11,767 nt of DNA. Origin: Chloroflexota bacterium. GTDB taxonomy: Bacteria; Chloroflexota; Anaerolineae; Anaerolineales; UBA11579. This document shows, piece by piece, positions 1 to 6,577 of the stretch. Each line of letters starts with the position of its first letter. Position 1 is the first letter of the stretch. The translations under genes were made by a program, and so were the position numbers. The DNA is taken from positions 1-11,767 of the forward strand of contig JAUWSD010000013.1 in the NCBI GenBank assembly GCA_030610225.1, written 5' to 3'. The notes beneath the pieces are model-generated. The model had not been told where the DNA came from and did not search any database. It was given only the letters and a program-made list of their open reading frames with translations.

Positions 1-1
1 A

Positions 2-808
2 ATGGACCGCCTGATCCTTGAAGAGGATTTGTTTCCAATGATCGTTGTAATGCCCGACTGCCTTACCAAATTTGGCGGAGCTCAATACCTTAATACAATT
101 GGACAGGGTAACTATGAAGACTATATTCTGGAGATGGTTGATTTCATTGATTCCCAATTCAGCACAAAAGCTGACCGCAATTTCAGGGCAATCGCAGGCC
201 ATTCATCCGGTGGTTTCGGAGCACAGCGCTTTGGTATGTATCACCCGGAAATCTTTGGCATGATCGCAGACCACGCCGGTGATAAATATTTTGAGCTAAG
301 TTACAAACCAGATATACCCAAATTCCTGAATGCCTTCAATAAGATCGGCGAAGATGGATTGCTGGAATTACTAGATGATCCAAAAAAGGCGATCCGCCAG
401 GGTGGATCTTTCTATGTCTTGATGATCGCTGCAATGGCAGCCACCTATTCCCCAAACCCCGATTCACCCTTTGGTTTCGACCTGCCCTTCAACCCATACA
501 CCGGCGAACTTCATCAGGATATCTGGACTCAATGGCTTTCATTTGACCCTGTTTACGATCTCTACAATCATATAGAAGCTCTCCAATCCCTGAACCTGCT
601 TTACATGGACTGTGGTCTTCACGATGAATATAATTTACTCTATGGGTGCCGCATATATGCTGAAAGGCTGGATGCTTTAGGAATCCCATATCAATATGAA
701 GAATTTGAAGGCAGGCACAGCGGAACTGTTTACCGCTTCGATGTCTCATTGACTGCAATAAGTGATACTATTAGAAAAATTTTAAATCAAGGACAGAATG
801 ATGACTGA
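2..808 (+). CDS. Esterase-like alpha/beta hydrolase, 5'-truncated by the window edge
   Basis: This is the C-terminal part (268 visible residues) of a serine hydrolase resembling the putative esterase (esterase D/Fes-like) family. A nucleophile elbow GHSSGG lies at residues 66-71, with Ser68 the expected nucleophile. Asp208 in GLHDEYN and His239 in GRHSGTVY are in the right order for the rest of the catalytic triad. The family normally has an N-terminal strand region with an oxyanion-loop HG motif before the visible PMIVVMPD strand. That part is missing, so the ATG at position 2 is probably internal and the gene starts upstream of the window. No signal peptide can be assessed. The stop overlaps the start of the M20 peptidase gene by 11 bp, which suggests co-transcription and coupled translation. 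The substrate cannot be told from sequence; an acyl ester or a peptide-like ester is possible. Confidence 0.8.
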   Translation: MDRLILEEDLFPMIVVMPDCLTKFGGAQYLNTIGQGNYEDYILEMVDFIDSQFSTKADRNFRAIAGHSSGGFGAQRFGMYHPEIFGMIADHAGDKYFELSYKPDIPKFLNAFNKIGEDGLLELLDDPKKAIRQGGSFYVLMIAAMAATYSPNPDSPFGFDLPFNPYTGELHQDIWTQWLSFDPVYDLYNHIEALQSLNLLYMDCGLHDEYNLLYGCRIYAERLDALGIPYQYEEFEGRHSGTVYRFDVSLTAISDTIRKILNQGQNDD

Positions 809-2174
809 TCAAAGAAGTAAGGCAATAGAGTTTTCTCATCAGAACAGACAGAAATTTCTAGATAAGCTATTTGATTACATAAAGTTCCCAACGGTTTCAG
901 CAGATTCAGCACACAAAGATGATATGCGAGCGGCTGCAGAATGGACCATTGAAAGATTGCAAGAGATCGGGATGGAAAACATCCAGATCCATGAAACCGG
1001 CGGTCATCCTCTCGTCTATGCAGACCATCTGCACGCTGGCGAAGACAAACCAACTGTCGTCATCTATGGTCATTATGACGTCCAACCCCCTGATCCACTT
1101 GAGCTGTGGGAATCAGGCCCATTCGAGCCAGAGATCAGAGATAACAAACTTTATGGGCGCGGCTCTTCTGATATGAAAGGCCAGATCATTGCCAGTATGG
1201 GCGCAGTCGAGTCGGTCCTATTTGCTGGCGAACTGCCCCTGAACATCAAATGGATGATCGAGGGTGAAGAAGAGATCGGATCAGCAAATTTACCAAATTT
1301 CATTGAAAAAAACAAAGAATTATATGCCTGCGATTTTGTCCTCAACCCGGATGGTGGAATCTTGGGTGAAGAAATACCCGCTATACCTTACGCATTGCGC
1401 GGTATCGTTGGCTTTGAGATCGAGCTCAAAGGCCCTGCAGCAGATTTGCACTCAGGTGTCTTTGGCGGTGCAATTCTCAACCCGGCAAATGAGTTAGCCA
1501 GATTAGTTGCAGGCATGCACGATGAGAATGGGCGCATTACTATCCCCGGTTTCTATGATCAGGTTCAAGAGCTCACCACCGAAGAACGCGAAGAAATGGC
1601 AAAACTCCCAATGGGGGATGAGTATTTCAAGATGAACTCAGGAGCACCTGAGATCGTTGGCGGCGAAAAAGATTATCCAGCAGTTGAAAGAGCCACTGCA
1701 CGCCCCACACTTGATATCAACGGCATCTTCTCAGGTTATACAGGTGAGGGAATGAAAACAGTCCTGCCATCTCATGCAACCGCAAAGATCACCTGCCGCT
1801 TGGTTCCAAACCAGCAGCCTGAAACGATCAGTGCAGGCATGAATCAATATCTGGAAGAAAATGTCAGCAGTGGCGTAACCTGGAAATTGCATAAGGGTGG
1901 TGGTGCAGTTGCCACGATCACTCCCATAGATTCAAAAGAAGTATTAGCTCTATCAGCGGCGATGAAAACGGTATGGGGTAAGGAACCTAACTTCTTTAGA
2001 ATCGGAGGTAGTATACCGATCGTAGCAGATATGGAAAGGATATTGGGTGTGGTATCAGTTCTAACTGGCTTCGGTCTTCCGGACGATAACATCCATTCTC
2101 CAAATGAGAAACTCTCACTGGAAACATGGTACCGCGGGATTGATACACTGATCCATTTTATTTTTAACTTATAA
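798..2174 (+). CDS. M20-family metallopeptidase (dipeptidase / CNDP-like)
   Basis: This is a 458-residue cytosolic-type M20 peptidase, a normal full length for the CNDP/dipeptidase branch. The expected di-zinc site is visible: His92 and Asp94 in GHYDVQ, Asp125 in GRGSSDMKG, the Glu158-Glu159 pair in EGEEEIGS (catalytic base and metal ligand), Asp185 in NPDGG, and His433 in NIHSPNEK. His218 in ADLHSGVFGG matches the dimerisation-domain histidine that reaches the neighbouring subunit's active site. It probably hydrolyses dipeptides or related amide bonds, but the exact substrate is not readable. Two adjacent ATG codons (798 and 801) are possible starts. The AAGGA at 789-793 sits 4 nt from the first and 7 nt from the second, so 801 may be the true start. 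It overlaps the upstream hydrolase gene by 11 bp and is followed by yqhQ after 15 bp. Confidence 0.93.
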   Translation: MMTDQRSKAIEFSHQNRQKFLDKLFDYIKFPTVSADSAHKDDMRAAAEWTIERLQEIGMENIQIHETGGHPLVYADHLHAGEDKPTVVIYGHYDVQPPDPLELWESGPFEPEIRDNKLYGRGSSDMKGQIIASMGAVESVLFAGELPLNIKWMIEGEEEIGSANLPNFIEKNKELYACDFVLNPDGGILGEEIPAIPYALRGIVGFEIELKGPAADLHSGVFGGAILNPANELARLVAGMHDENGRITIPGFYDQVQELTTEEREEMAKLPMGDEYFKMNSGAPEIVGGEKDYPAVERATARPTLDINGIFSGYTGEGMKTVLPSHATAKITCRLVPNQQPETISAGMNQYLEENVSSGVTWKLHKGGGAVATITPIDSKEVLALSAAMKTVWGKEPNFFRIGGSIPIVADMERILGVVSVLTGFGLPDDNIHSPNEKLSLETWYRGIDTLIHFIFNL

Positions 2175-2189
2175 ACATCGGAGAAATTT

Positions 2190-3080
2190 GTGACAGAAAA
2201 ACTACCAAACTACGGTGGACAGGCGTTGATCGAAGGCGTGCTTATGCGCGGAGAAAAATCAGCTGCCGTTGCTATGCGTGCCCCTGACGGCGAGATCGTC
2301 TACCACACTGAAGAATTATCAGGGATCTATAAGACAAACTGGGTAAAAATTCCATTTCTGCGTGGCTTGGTTGGATTATGGGATTCCCTGGGTTTAGGCA
2401 TGCGTTCCCTCACCATCTCAGCGAATATTCAAAGTGAAGAAGAAGATGAAAAGATCGAAGGCTTCGCACTGTTCTTCACCCTTTTACTTTCGCTTGCATT
2501 TTCGGTCGGACTATTCATATTACTGCCTGCAGCCGTCAGTCATTTCATCGAAAACTGGCTGGGGGTTGAGAATGTCTGGCTGGGAAACCTGATCGAAGGT
2601 GGTATCAGGTTGATCCTCCTGGTTGGCTACATATGGGGAATCGGTTTGATGAAAGATGTCAAACGTGTGTTTTCCTACCATGGTGCCGAGCATAAAACTA
2701 TCAATGCCTTTGAAGCTGGCAGTGAGATGACCCCTGAAGAAATCAAAAAACACTCACGTGAACACCCACGCTGTGGAACATCCTTCATGCTCACATTGGT
2801 TTTACTTTCAGTAATAATCTTCTCTCTGATCGGACCGTTTGACAGTATCTGGATTCGCCTAGTCGCACGAATTCTACTGATACCAGTACTTGCTGGCGTC
2901 TCTTATGAATATATCAAACTGACAGCAAAATATATCGATTCTCCAATTGTGAAAATTCTGATTGCCCCAAATCTGGCTCTCCAGAAATTAACCACAAATG
3001 AACCAGACCTGGAGATCATTGAAGTTGCATTAGCCGCCTTCAATAAAATGAAGGAAACAGAGCTGCAATATTCAGAATAG
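2190..3080 (+). CDS. yqhQ: DUF1385 family membrane protein (YqhQ-like)
   Basis: This 296-residue protein has the hallmarks of the DUF1385/YqhQ family, whose biochemical role is not established. The N-terminal signature GGQALIEGVLMRG is at residues 9-21. A conserved central block RVFSYHGAEHKTINAFE is at 159-175, followed by HPRCGTSF at 192-199. Hydrophobic, probably membrane-spanning stretches lie near 91-118, 136-155, 199-216 and 224-240. The conserved His, Glu and Cys residues of the central blocks resemble a metal or active site, but this is inference. The start is GTG at 2190, chosen because GGAG at 2180-2183 is 6 nt upstream and because the family signature begins soon after it. It is the third gene of the leftmost + strand run. 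Its TAG stop is one base from the end of the convergent ATL gene, leaving no room for a separate terminator. Confidence 0.9.
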   Translation: MTEKLPNYGGQALIEGVLMRGEKSAAVAMRAPDGEIVYHTEELSGIYKTNWVKIPFLRGLVGLWDSLGLGMRSLTISANIQSEEEDEKIEGFALFFTLLLSLAFSVGLFILLPAAVSHFIENWLGVENVWLGNLIEGGIRLILLVGYIWGIGLMKDVKRVFSYHGAEHKTINAFEAGSEMTPEEIKKHSREHPRCGTSFMLTLVLLSVIIFSLIGPFDSIWIRLVARILLIPVLAGVSYEYIKLTAKYIDSPIVKILIAPNLALQKLTTNEPDLEIIEVALAAFNKMKETELQYSE

Positions 3081-3081
3081 A

Positions 3082-3465
3082 TTATAAGTTTTTGAGGATT
3101 TGATCTACCTCATGTGGAAACAGCCCTTCCCAGAGGTACTCTTTCATATTAACTTTCAGATCGTCCCCCACTTTCTGAACCATCACAGCTTCATCACGAA
3201 GTAACTCGGCCTGCATGAACCTGCCCCCATCCGAACCCTTGATGCTGATCTTGCCCTGACTATTGATCACACGATGCCAGGGTATGTCCTCATATCTGGG
3301 GTCATCTACTTTTCCTTTAAGAGCGCTCATTGCAAATCCCACCTGCCTGGCTCCCCGCGGTGAATCCAGCATCTCGGCAATTCGCCCATAGCTGGTCACC
3401 TGCCCCTCAGGGATCAACCTGACAATTGCATAGACCTTTTCATTAAAGGATACTTTCTTATCCAT
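3082..3465 (-). CDS. Alkyltransferase-like protein (ATL, MGMT-family DNA-binding fold)
   Basis: This 127-residue protein has the DNA-binding domain of O6-alkylguanine-DNA alkyltransferases. In the active-site motif the acceptor Cys of PCHRV is replaced by Trp: IPWHRVIN, with Trp63. That substitution defines the ATL proteins, which bind and flag O6-alkylguanine lesions for nucleotide excision repair without removing the alkyl group. The flipping Tyr (TSYGRIA, Tyr26) and the arginine-finger region (SPRGARQVGFAM, Arg40) are retained. About 45 residues follow the active-site block, ending in a tail not typical of MGMT. I chose the ATG at 3465. A longer open frame reaches 3564, but it lies inside the upstream aminotransferase gene and adds no conserved sequence. 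The start overlaps the aminotransferase stop by 8 bp (ATGGATAA), so translation is probably coupled. The gene converges on yqhQ. Confidence 0.88.
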   Translation of the reverse strand: MDKKVSFNEKVYAIVRLIPEGQVTSYGRIAEMLDSPRGARQVGFAMSALKGKVDDPRYEDIPWHRVINSQGKISIKGSDGGRFMQAELLRDEAVMVQKVGDDLKVNMKEYLWEGLFPHEVDQILKNL

Positions 3466-4858
3466 ATTTCTCGATTGAGAAGAACTTCTCAAACTCGGGT
3501 TTCCAGCCTTTAGGGTGGAATTCACCAGAGGATATATCTTGAATATATTCACCCTTATATTCACCCGCTGTGATCTTTATGATTGCGTCAATGAATATGT
3601 CGACCTCTTCAAGAATGTTATAGATCCCAAAAGACATTCTGATCAATCCCGGCTTATTGCCATTATTTCCAGCCACCATTTCCAGGCGAAGCTCCTCTGC
3701 CTTTTCTTCTCCGTACTGGAGTAGATGCAGGATCAATGGATGGGCACAGAAACATCCGGTCCTGACACCTATACCAAATTCATGTCCCAGGATCGCGGCA
3801 ACTTTAAAATGGTTGATACCCTCTATTGAAAATGGGATCACGCCCAGGCGGTTAGCTGTATTGTCAGGATCATCATCGCCATATATCACTATACTTGGAA
3901 TCTCTTTTAATTTACTTATTGCATGTGCTGTCAGTTCTGCTTCGTGAGCGGCTATATTATCGTATCCGATAGACTTCAGCTTCTTTACTGACGCAGCAAA
4001 TGCAATCGCTCCAACATGGTTTGGTGAGCCAGCTTCGTCCTTATCCGGCGGCTCTGCCCACTGCACATCGTCTAATGTCACGATCTCAACCACACCACCA
4101 CCGACCATATCCGGCTCACCCTGTTCAAAAGTATCTCTTCTCCCGACAAGTGCTCCAGAACCAAAAGGTGAATAAAGTTTATGTCCAGAGATGGAAACAT
4201 AATCCAGATGTCTTGGATCGTCCAACTCCAGCATATCAATAGATCTATGCGGCGAGAGCTGTGCACAGTCAACGCATATCTGAGCACCAACAGCGTGAGC
4301 TTGTTCAGCGATGTCATAATATGGATTGATAAAACCAGTTACGTTCGATCCACCTGTGATCGAAATTAGGGCGAGACGATCCGCATATTTATCCAACTTT
4401 TCTTCAAAGTCTGCCAGGTCCAGGCGGCCATCCTTCATTAATTTGATATGTACAGTCTTGGTTGCCCGACGCCATGGAAGATCGTTTGAATGATGTTCCA
4501 TAGCTGATGTCAAAACAACATCGCGCTGATCAGTAAAAGGGAATCTATTTGCCATTTTATTTAATGCTTCAGTTGTATTCTTTAAGAATATAACATTATG
4601 GGTTTCAGGGTTTGCGCCAACAAAATCAAAGATCACTGCCCTGGCTTCTTCATATGCGTGTGTGGAAAGCTGGCTTTTATATCCAGTCCCTCTATGAACA
4701 CTACTATAGAAATTTAGAAAGTCATTCAAGGCATCCTGTGATGCTTTTATCGCTGGGGTTGAAGCTGCATTGTCAAAATTGATGTATCTGGCCTTGCTTC
4801 CATCAAGCAGTGGAACTTCAATGTCCAGCCCTTCAAACAGATCTCTATAGTTTTTCAT
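3458..4858 (-). CDS. Class V aminotransferase, cysteine desulfurase (SufS/Csd-like)
   Basis: This is a 466-residue PLP enzyme of fold type I, class V. It probably releases sulfur from cysteine as a persulfide, though a different class V activity cannot be excluded. Visible elements are NFDNAASTP near the N-terminus (27-35), the EHHSND block (121-126), the PLP-ring aspartate in CVDCAQ (Asp197), and the Schiff-base lysine in ISGHKLYSPFGSG (Lys227). RTGCFCAHP (366-374) follows, where Cys371 aligns with the catalytic Cys of SufS RTGHHCA. It is about 60 residues longer than typical SufS, from an insertion near 380-403 and a C-terminal tail after about 430. No sufBCD or iscU-like partner is present in the window. 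An AAGGA at 4866-4870 (complement) lies 7 nt before the ATG. The gene ends overlapping the ATL gene. I see no strong promoter for it in the divergent intergenic region. Confidence 0.85.
   Translation of the reverse strand: MKNYRDLFEGLDIEVPLLDGSKARYINFDNAASTPAIKASQDALNDFLNFYSSVHRGTGYKSQLSTHAYEEARAVIFDFVGANPETHNVIFLKNTTEALNKMANRFPFTDQRDVVLTSAMEHHSNDLPWRRATKTVHIKLMKDGRLDLADFEEKLDKYADRLALISITGGSNVTGFINPYYDIAEQAHAVGAQICVDCAQLSPHRSIDMLELDDPRHLDYVSISGHKLYSPFGSGALVGRRDTFEQGEPDMVGGGVVEIVTLDDVQWAEPPDKDEAGSPNHVGAIAFAASVKKLKSIGYDNIAAHEAELTAHAISKLKEIPSIVIYGDDDPDNTANRLGVIPFSIEGINHFKVAAILGHEFGIGVRTGCFCAHPLILHLLQYGEEKAEELRLEMVAGNNGNKPGLIRMSFGIYNILEEVDIFIDAIIKITAGEYKGEYIQDISSGEFHPKGWKPEFEKFFSIEKYG
3475..3492. 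repeat. 8-bp inverted repeat just upstream of the ATL start
   Basis: The two arms TTGAGAAG and CTTCTCAA match perfectly around a 2 bp centre. The repeat lies inside the last codons of the aminotransferase gene, 10 bp upstream of the ATL start codon. In the minus-strand mRNA it could form a 7 bp stem with a 4 nt loop and influence coupled translation of the ATL gene. It may also be a chance product of the codons for EKFFSIE. Confidence 0.4.
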
Positions 4859-5029
4859 CTACGATTCCTTATACATTTAAATTTCAAGACGAGTGGATTT
4901 TAACATAGGTTCAGACATTCGGAAAAATGAGTTTTTCAACTTGTCTGGGACAATATTTTGATTCACCCCCACATCTTGGGCTGATTCTTCATATTAATGA
5001 AACCAGTTTTCTAGATTCATGCGATTCAT

Positions 5030-5058
5030 TTGCATTTGATCTCATTTTCCGCTAAAAT
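5030..5058 (+). promoter_or_regulatory. Predicted sigma-A (housekeeping) promoter of the mraZ/dcw operon
   Basis: TTGCAT at 5030-5035 and TAAAAT at 5053-5058 are separated by exactly 17 bp, close to the consensus TTGACA/TATAAT. Transcription would start near 5065, giving a leader of about 75 nt before the mraZ ATG. The -10 element runs directly into the array of MraZ-type boxes, which is the expected arrangement for autorepression. Confidence 0.7.
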
Positions 5059-5092
5059 GTGGATACAAGTGGTACAAAGTGGTTCAAAGTGG
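5056..5092 (+). promoter_or_regulatory. MraZ operator: four direct repeats with 10 bp spacing
   Basis: The core GTGG recurs at 5059-5062, 5069-5072, 5079-5082 and 5089-5092, exactly one helical turn apart. The flanked boxes read AATGTGG, CAAGTGG, AAAGTGG and AAAGTGG, each separated by 3 bp. As I recall, MraZ operators are short direct repeats with a 10 bp period: TGGGN with 5 bp spacers in E. coli, and AAAGTG(T/G) with 3 bp spacers in Mycoplasma. This array matches the latter pattern closely. It covers the -10 element and the predicted transcription start of the operon whose first gene is mraZ, so autorepression is likely. Confidence 0.85.
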
Positions 5093-5113
5093 GTTGTGAT
5101 CTTCACAACCCGC
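5089..5113 (+). promoter_or_regulatory. Leader hairpin / inverted repeat in the mraZ 5' untranslated region
   Basis: GGGTTGTGA at 5091-5099 and TCACAACCC at 5103-5111 are perfect 9-bp arms around TCT. A U-G pair (5090/5112) and a G-C pair (5089/5113) extend the RNA stem to 11 bp. It shares its left end with the fourth MraZ box. No run of T follows, so it is not a typical intrinsic terminator. It could be an mRNA-stabilising stem, an attenuator part, or a palindromic site for a second DNA-binding protein. Confidence 0.6.
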
Positions 5114-5139
5114 AATTATATTAAAAGAAGGAAGAACTA

Positions 5140-5577
5140 ATGTTCTTGGGACAATATCATCACTCAATTGATAATAAAGGAAGACTGACGATCCCCTCCA
5201 AGTTCAGAGATGAGCTGAAGGATGGTGCCTACCTGATGGTTGGCTTTGACCAGAATCTGATGCTGTTCCCCCAGGACGCTTTTGAGAAAATGACAAAGCA
5301 AACTTCTGCGATCAGCTACACTGCTCCTACAGGGCGAGGACTGATGAGGCAGTTGTTCACAACCGCAGAATTTGTTGAACTTGATAATAACGGCCGGATA
5401 TTGATCCCACAATTTCTCAGAGAGGTGATCGGTTTAAAGATCGAAGCCATTCTGGCTGGTGTGGGAAATCTAGTCGAAATCTGGCCCCCGGATGCCTGGC
5501 AGCCTTATAAAGACCAATTAAAAGATCCTGAATCGCGGTCTCAAAGATTTGAAGGCTACGATCTGACCTTTGAATAA
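5140..5577 (+). CDS. mraZ: Transcriptional regulator MraZ
   Basis: This is a 145-residue, full-length MraZ, first gene of the dcw operon. MraZ carries two AbrB-like (SpoVT/AbrB) domains and forms ring oligomers that bind short direct repeats upstream of its own gene. The two diagnostic DXXXR motifs are present: DNKGR at residues 11-15 followed by LTIPSKFR, and DNNGR at 82-86 followed by ILIPQFLR. The N-terminus MFLGQYHHSIDNKGR is the usual MraZ start, so the ATG at 5140 is secure; AAGGAAG at 5128-5134 is its ribosome binding site. Upstream lie four GTGG boxes at 10 bp spacing, its likely operator. The stop overlaps the rsmH start by one base (TAATG), so rsmH translation is probably coupled and the operon is likely under MraZ autocontrol. 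Confidence 0.97.
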   Translation: MFLGQYHHSIDNKGRLTIPSKFRDELKDGAYLMVGFDQNLMLFPQDAFEKMTKQTSAISYTAPTGRGLMRQLFTTAEFVELDNNGRILIPQFLREVIGLKIEAILAGVGNLVEIWPPDAWQPYKDQLKDPESRSQRFEGYDLTFE

Positions 5578-6524
5578 TGGTCACTCCCAAGACAGGGAAT
5601 AATCCCTCCCCCCATATATCAGTTCTCTACCAAGAAGTCCTCGAAGCTCTCCAGATCAAAGCTGGCGGCCTCTATGCAGACCTTACCCTTGGCGCTGGCG
5701 GGCATGCGAAGGGAATCCTTGATGCAAACAGCCCTGACGGGAAATTAATTGGGCTGGATGTTGACCCTCAAGCATTGGCAATCGCAAGAAAAGTGCTTAA
5801 CAATTTTGGGGAGAGAGCCAATATTATACAAGCATCATATTTAACTCTTGAAGATCAGCTTAAATATTTGAGTTGGAAAAAACTGGACGGGATCACGCTC
5901 GATCTCGGAGCCTCCTCCATGCAATTTGATACAGCTAAGCGCGGCTTTTCTTTTTCACATGATGGTCCCCTCGATATGCGCTTTGACCCCAGAAACGACC
6001 TGACAGCCGAGATGATCGTAAATAATTGGGGAAAACAGCAGATCGCAGACATCCTTTTTCAGTATGGCGAAGAACGCAGATCACGAAAGATCGCCGATGA
6101 GATCATCGCCAACCGACCGATCACGAGCACAAAGCAGTTAGCTGAATTGATCAAATCTGTTATTGGAGATCAAAAATCAAAGATCCACCCCGCCACCCGC
6201 AGTTTCCAGGCCCTCCGCATAGCAGTGAACGATGAACTCGAATCTGTGAAACAGATCCTGCATACCTCAATTAAATGTCTTGCACCCGGTGGAAGACTGG
6301 CAGTAATATCTTTCCACTCACTGGAAGACAGGATTGTGAAAAATATATTCCGTGATGCCAGCAAACCGGTCAGAGATTCTGCTGATCCGATGAATAGAAT
6401 TATCAGAGAACCGATCGTTAAGTTAATAACAAAAAAGCCGATCGTTCCTACAGAGAAGAATATCAAAGAAAACCCGCGTGCAAGGAGCGCAAAACTAAGA
6501 GTTGTAGAAAAGTGCGCTGATTAG
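5577..6524 (+). CDS. rsmH: 16S rRNA (cytosine-1402-N4)-methyltransferase RsmH (MraW)
   Basis: This is a 315-residue, full-length SAM-dependent enzyme that methylates N4 of C1402 in the ribosomal P site. The family blocks appear in order: HISVLYQEVL (13-22), the SAM-binding DLTLGAGGH (35-43), the acidic GLDVDPQA (59-66), LDLGASSMQFD (108-118), GFSF then GPLDMRFD (123-126, 130-137), YGEER (163-167), ATRSFQALRI (206-215), and the GGRLAVISFHSLEDR strand-helix (238-252). The basic C-terminal block NPRARSAKLRVVE (299-311) is also typical. The ATG at 5577 overlaps the mraZ stop by one base. There is no independent strong ribosome binding site, which favours translational coupling. About 40-50 bp follow before the FtsL-like gene. 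Confidence 0.97.
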   Translation: MVTPKTGNNPSPHISVLYQEVLEALQIKAGGLYADLTLGAGGHAKGILDANSPDGKLIGLDVDPQALAIARKVLNNFGERANIIQASYLTLEDQLKYLSWKKLDGITLDLGASSMQFDTAKRGFSFSHDGPLDMRFDPRNDLTAEMIVNNWGKQQIADILFQYGEERRSRKIADEIIANRPITSTKQLAELIKSVIGDQKSKIHPATRSFQALRIAVNDELESVKQILHTSIKCLAPGGRLAVISFHSLEDRIVKNIFRDASKPVRDSADPMNRIIREPIVKLITKKPIVPTEKNIKENPRARSAKLRVVEKCAD

Positions 6525-6577
6525 AGATTTATAGGAAAATTAGTTAGATTCTGGCATGTAGTTTGCGCAAAATATTA

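Larger units (their letters stand above)
4859..5139. other. Divergent intergenic region between the aminotransferase and mraZ
   Basis: This is 281 bp of non-coding, AT-rich sequence. The right third carries the mraZ promoter, the MraZ boxes, the leader hairpin and the mraZ ribosome binding site (AAGGAAG, 5128-5134). The left part carries only the ribosome binding site for the minus-strand aminotransferase gene (complement of 4866-4870). There I see no minus-strand promoter with good matches at both -35 and -10. A 7-bp direct repeat GATTCAT occurs at 5014-5020 and 5023-5029, just upstream of the mraZ -35, with no known meaning. Confidence 0.75.

Noticed and set aside
3037..3054. Hairpin (6-bp arms CCTTCA/TGAAGG) near the yqhQ end as a terminator for the convergent genes
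   Set aside because: It lies within yqhQ codons, is short and AT-rich, and has no T run on either strand after it.
3466..3564. N-terminal extension of the ATL gene to an ATG at 3564
   Set aside because: The extra 33 codons lie wholly inside the conserved aminotransferase frame, show no MGMT-like sequence, and the ATG at 3465 gives a normal family N-terminus with a stop/start overlap.
4988..5001. Small palindrome TTCAT-ATTA-ATGAA as an operator
   Set aside because: Five-base arms in AT-rich DNA are easily expected by chance, and it is not placed on a recognisable promoter.
5056..5092. Four short direct repeats as a CRISPR-like or satellite array
   Set aside because: Units are only 7 bp with 3-bp gaps. 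Position and sequence fit an MraZ operator.
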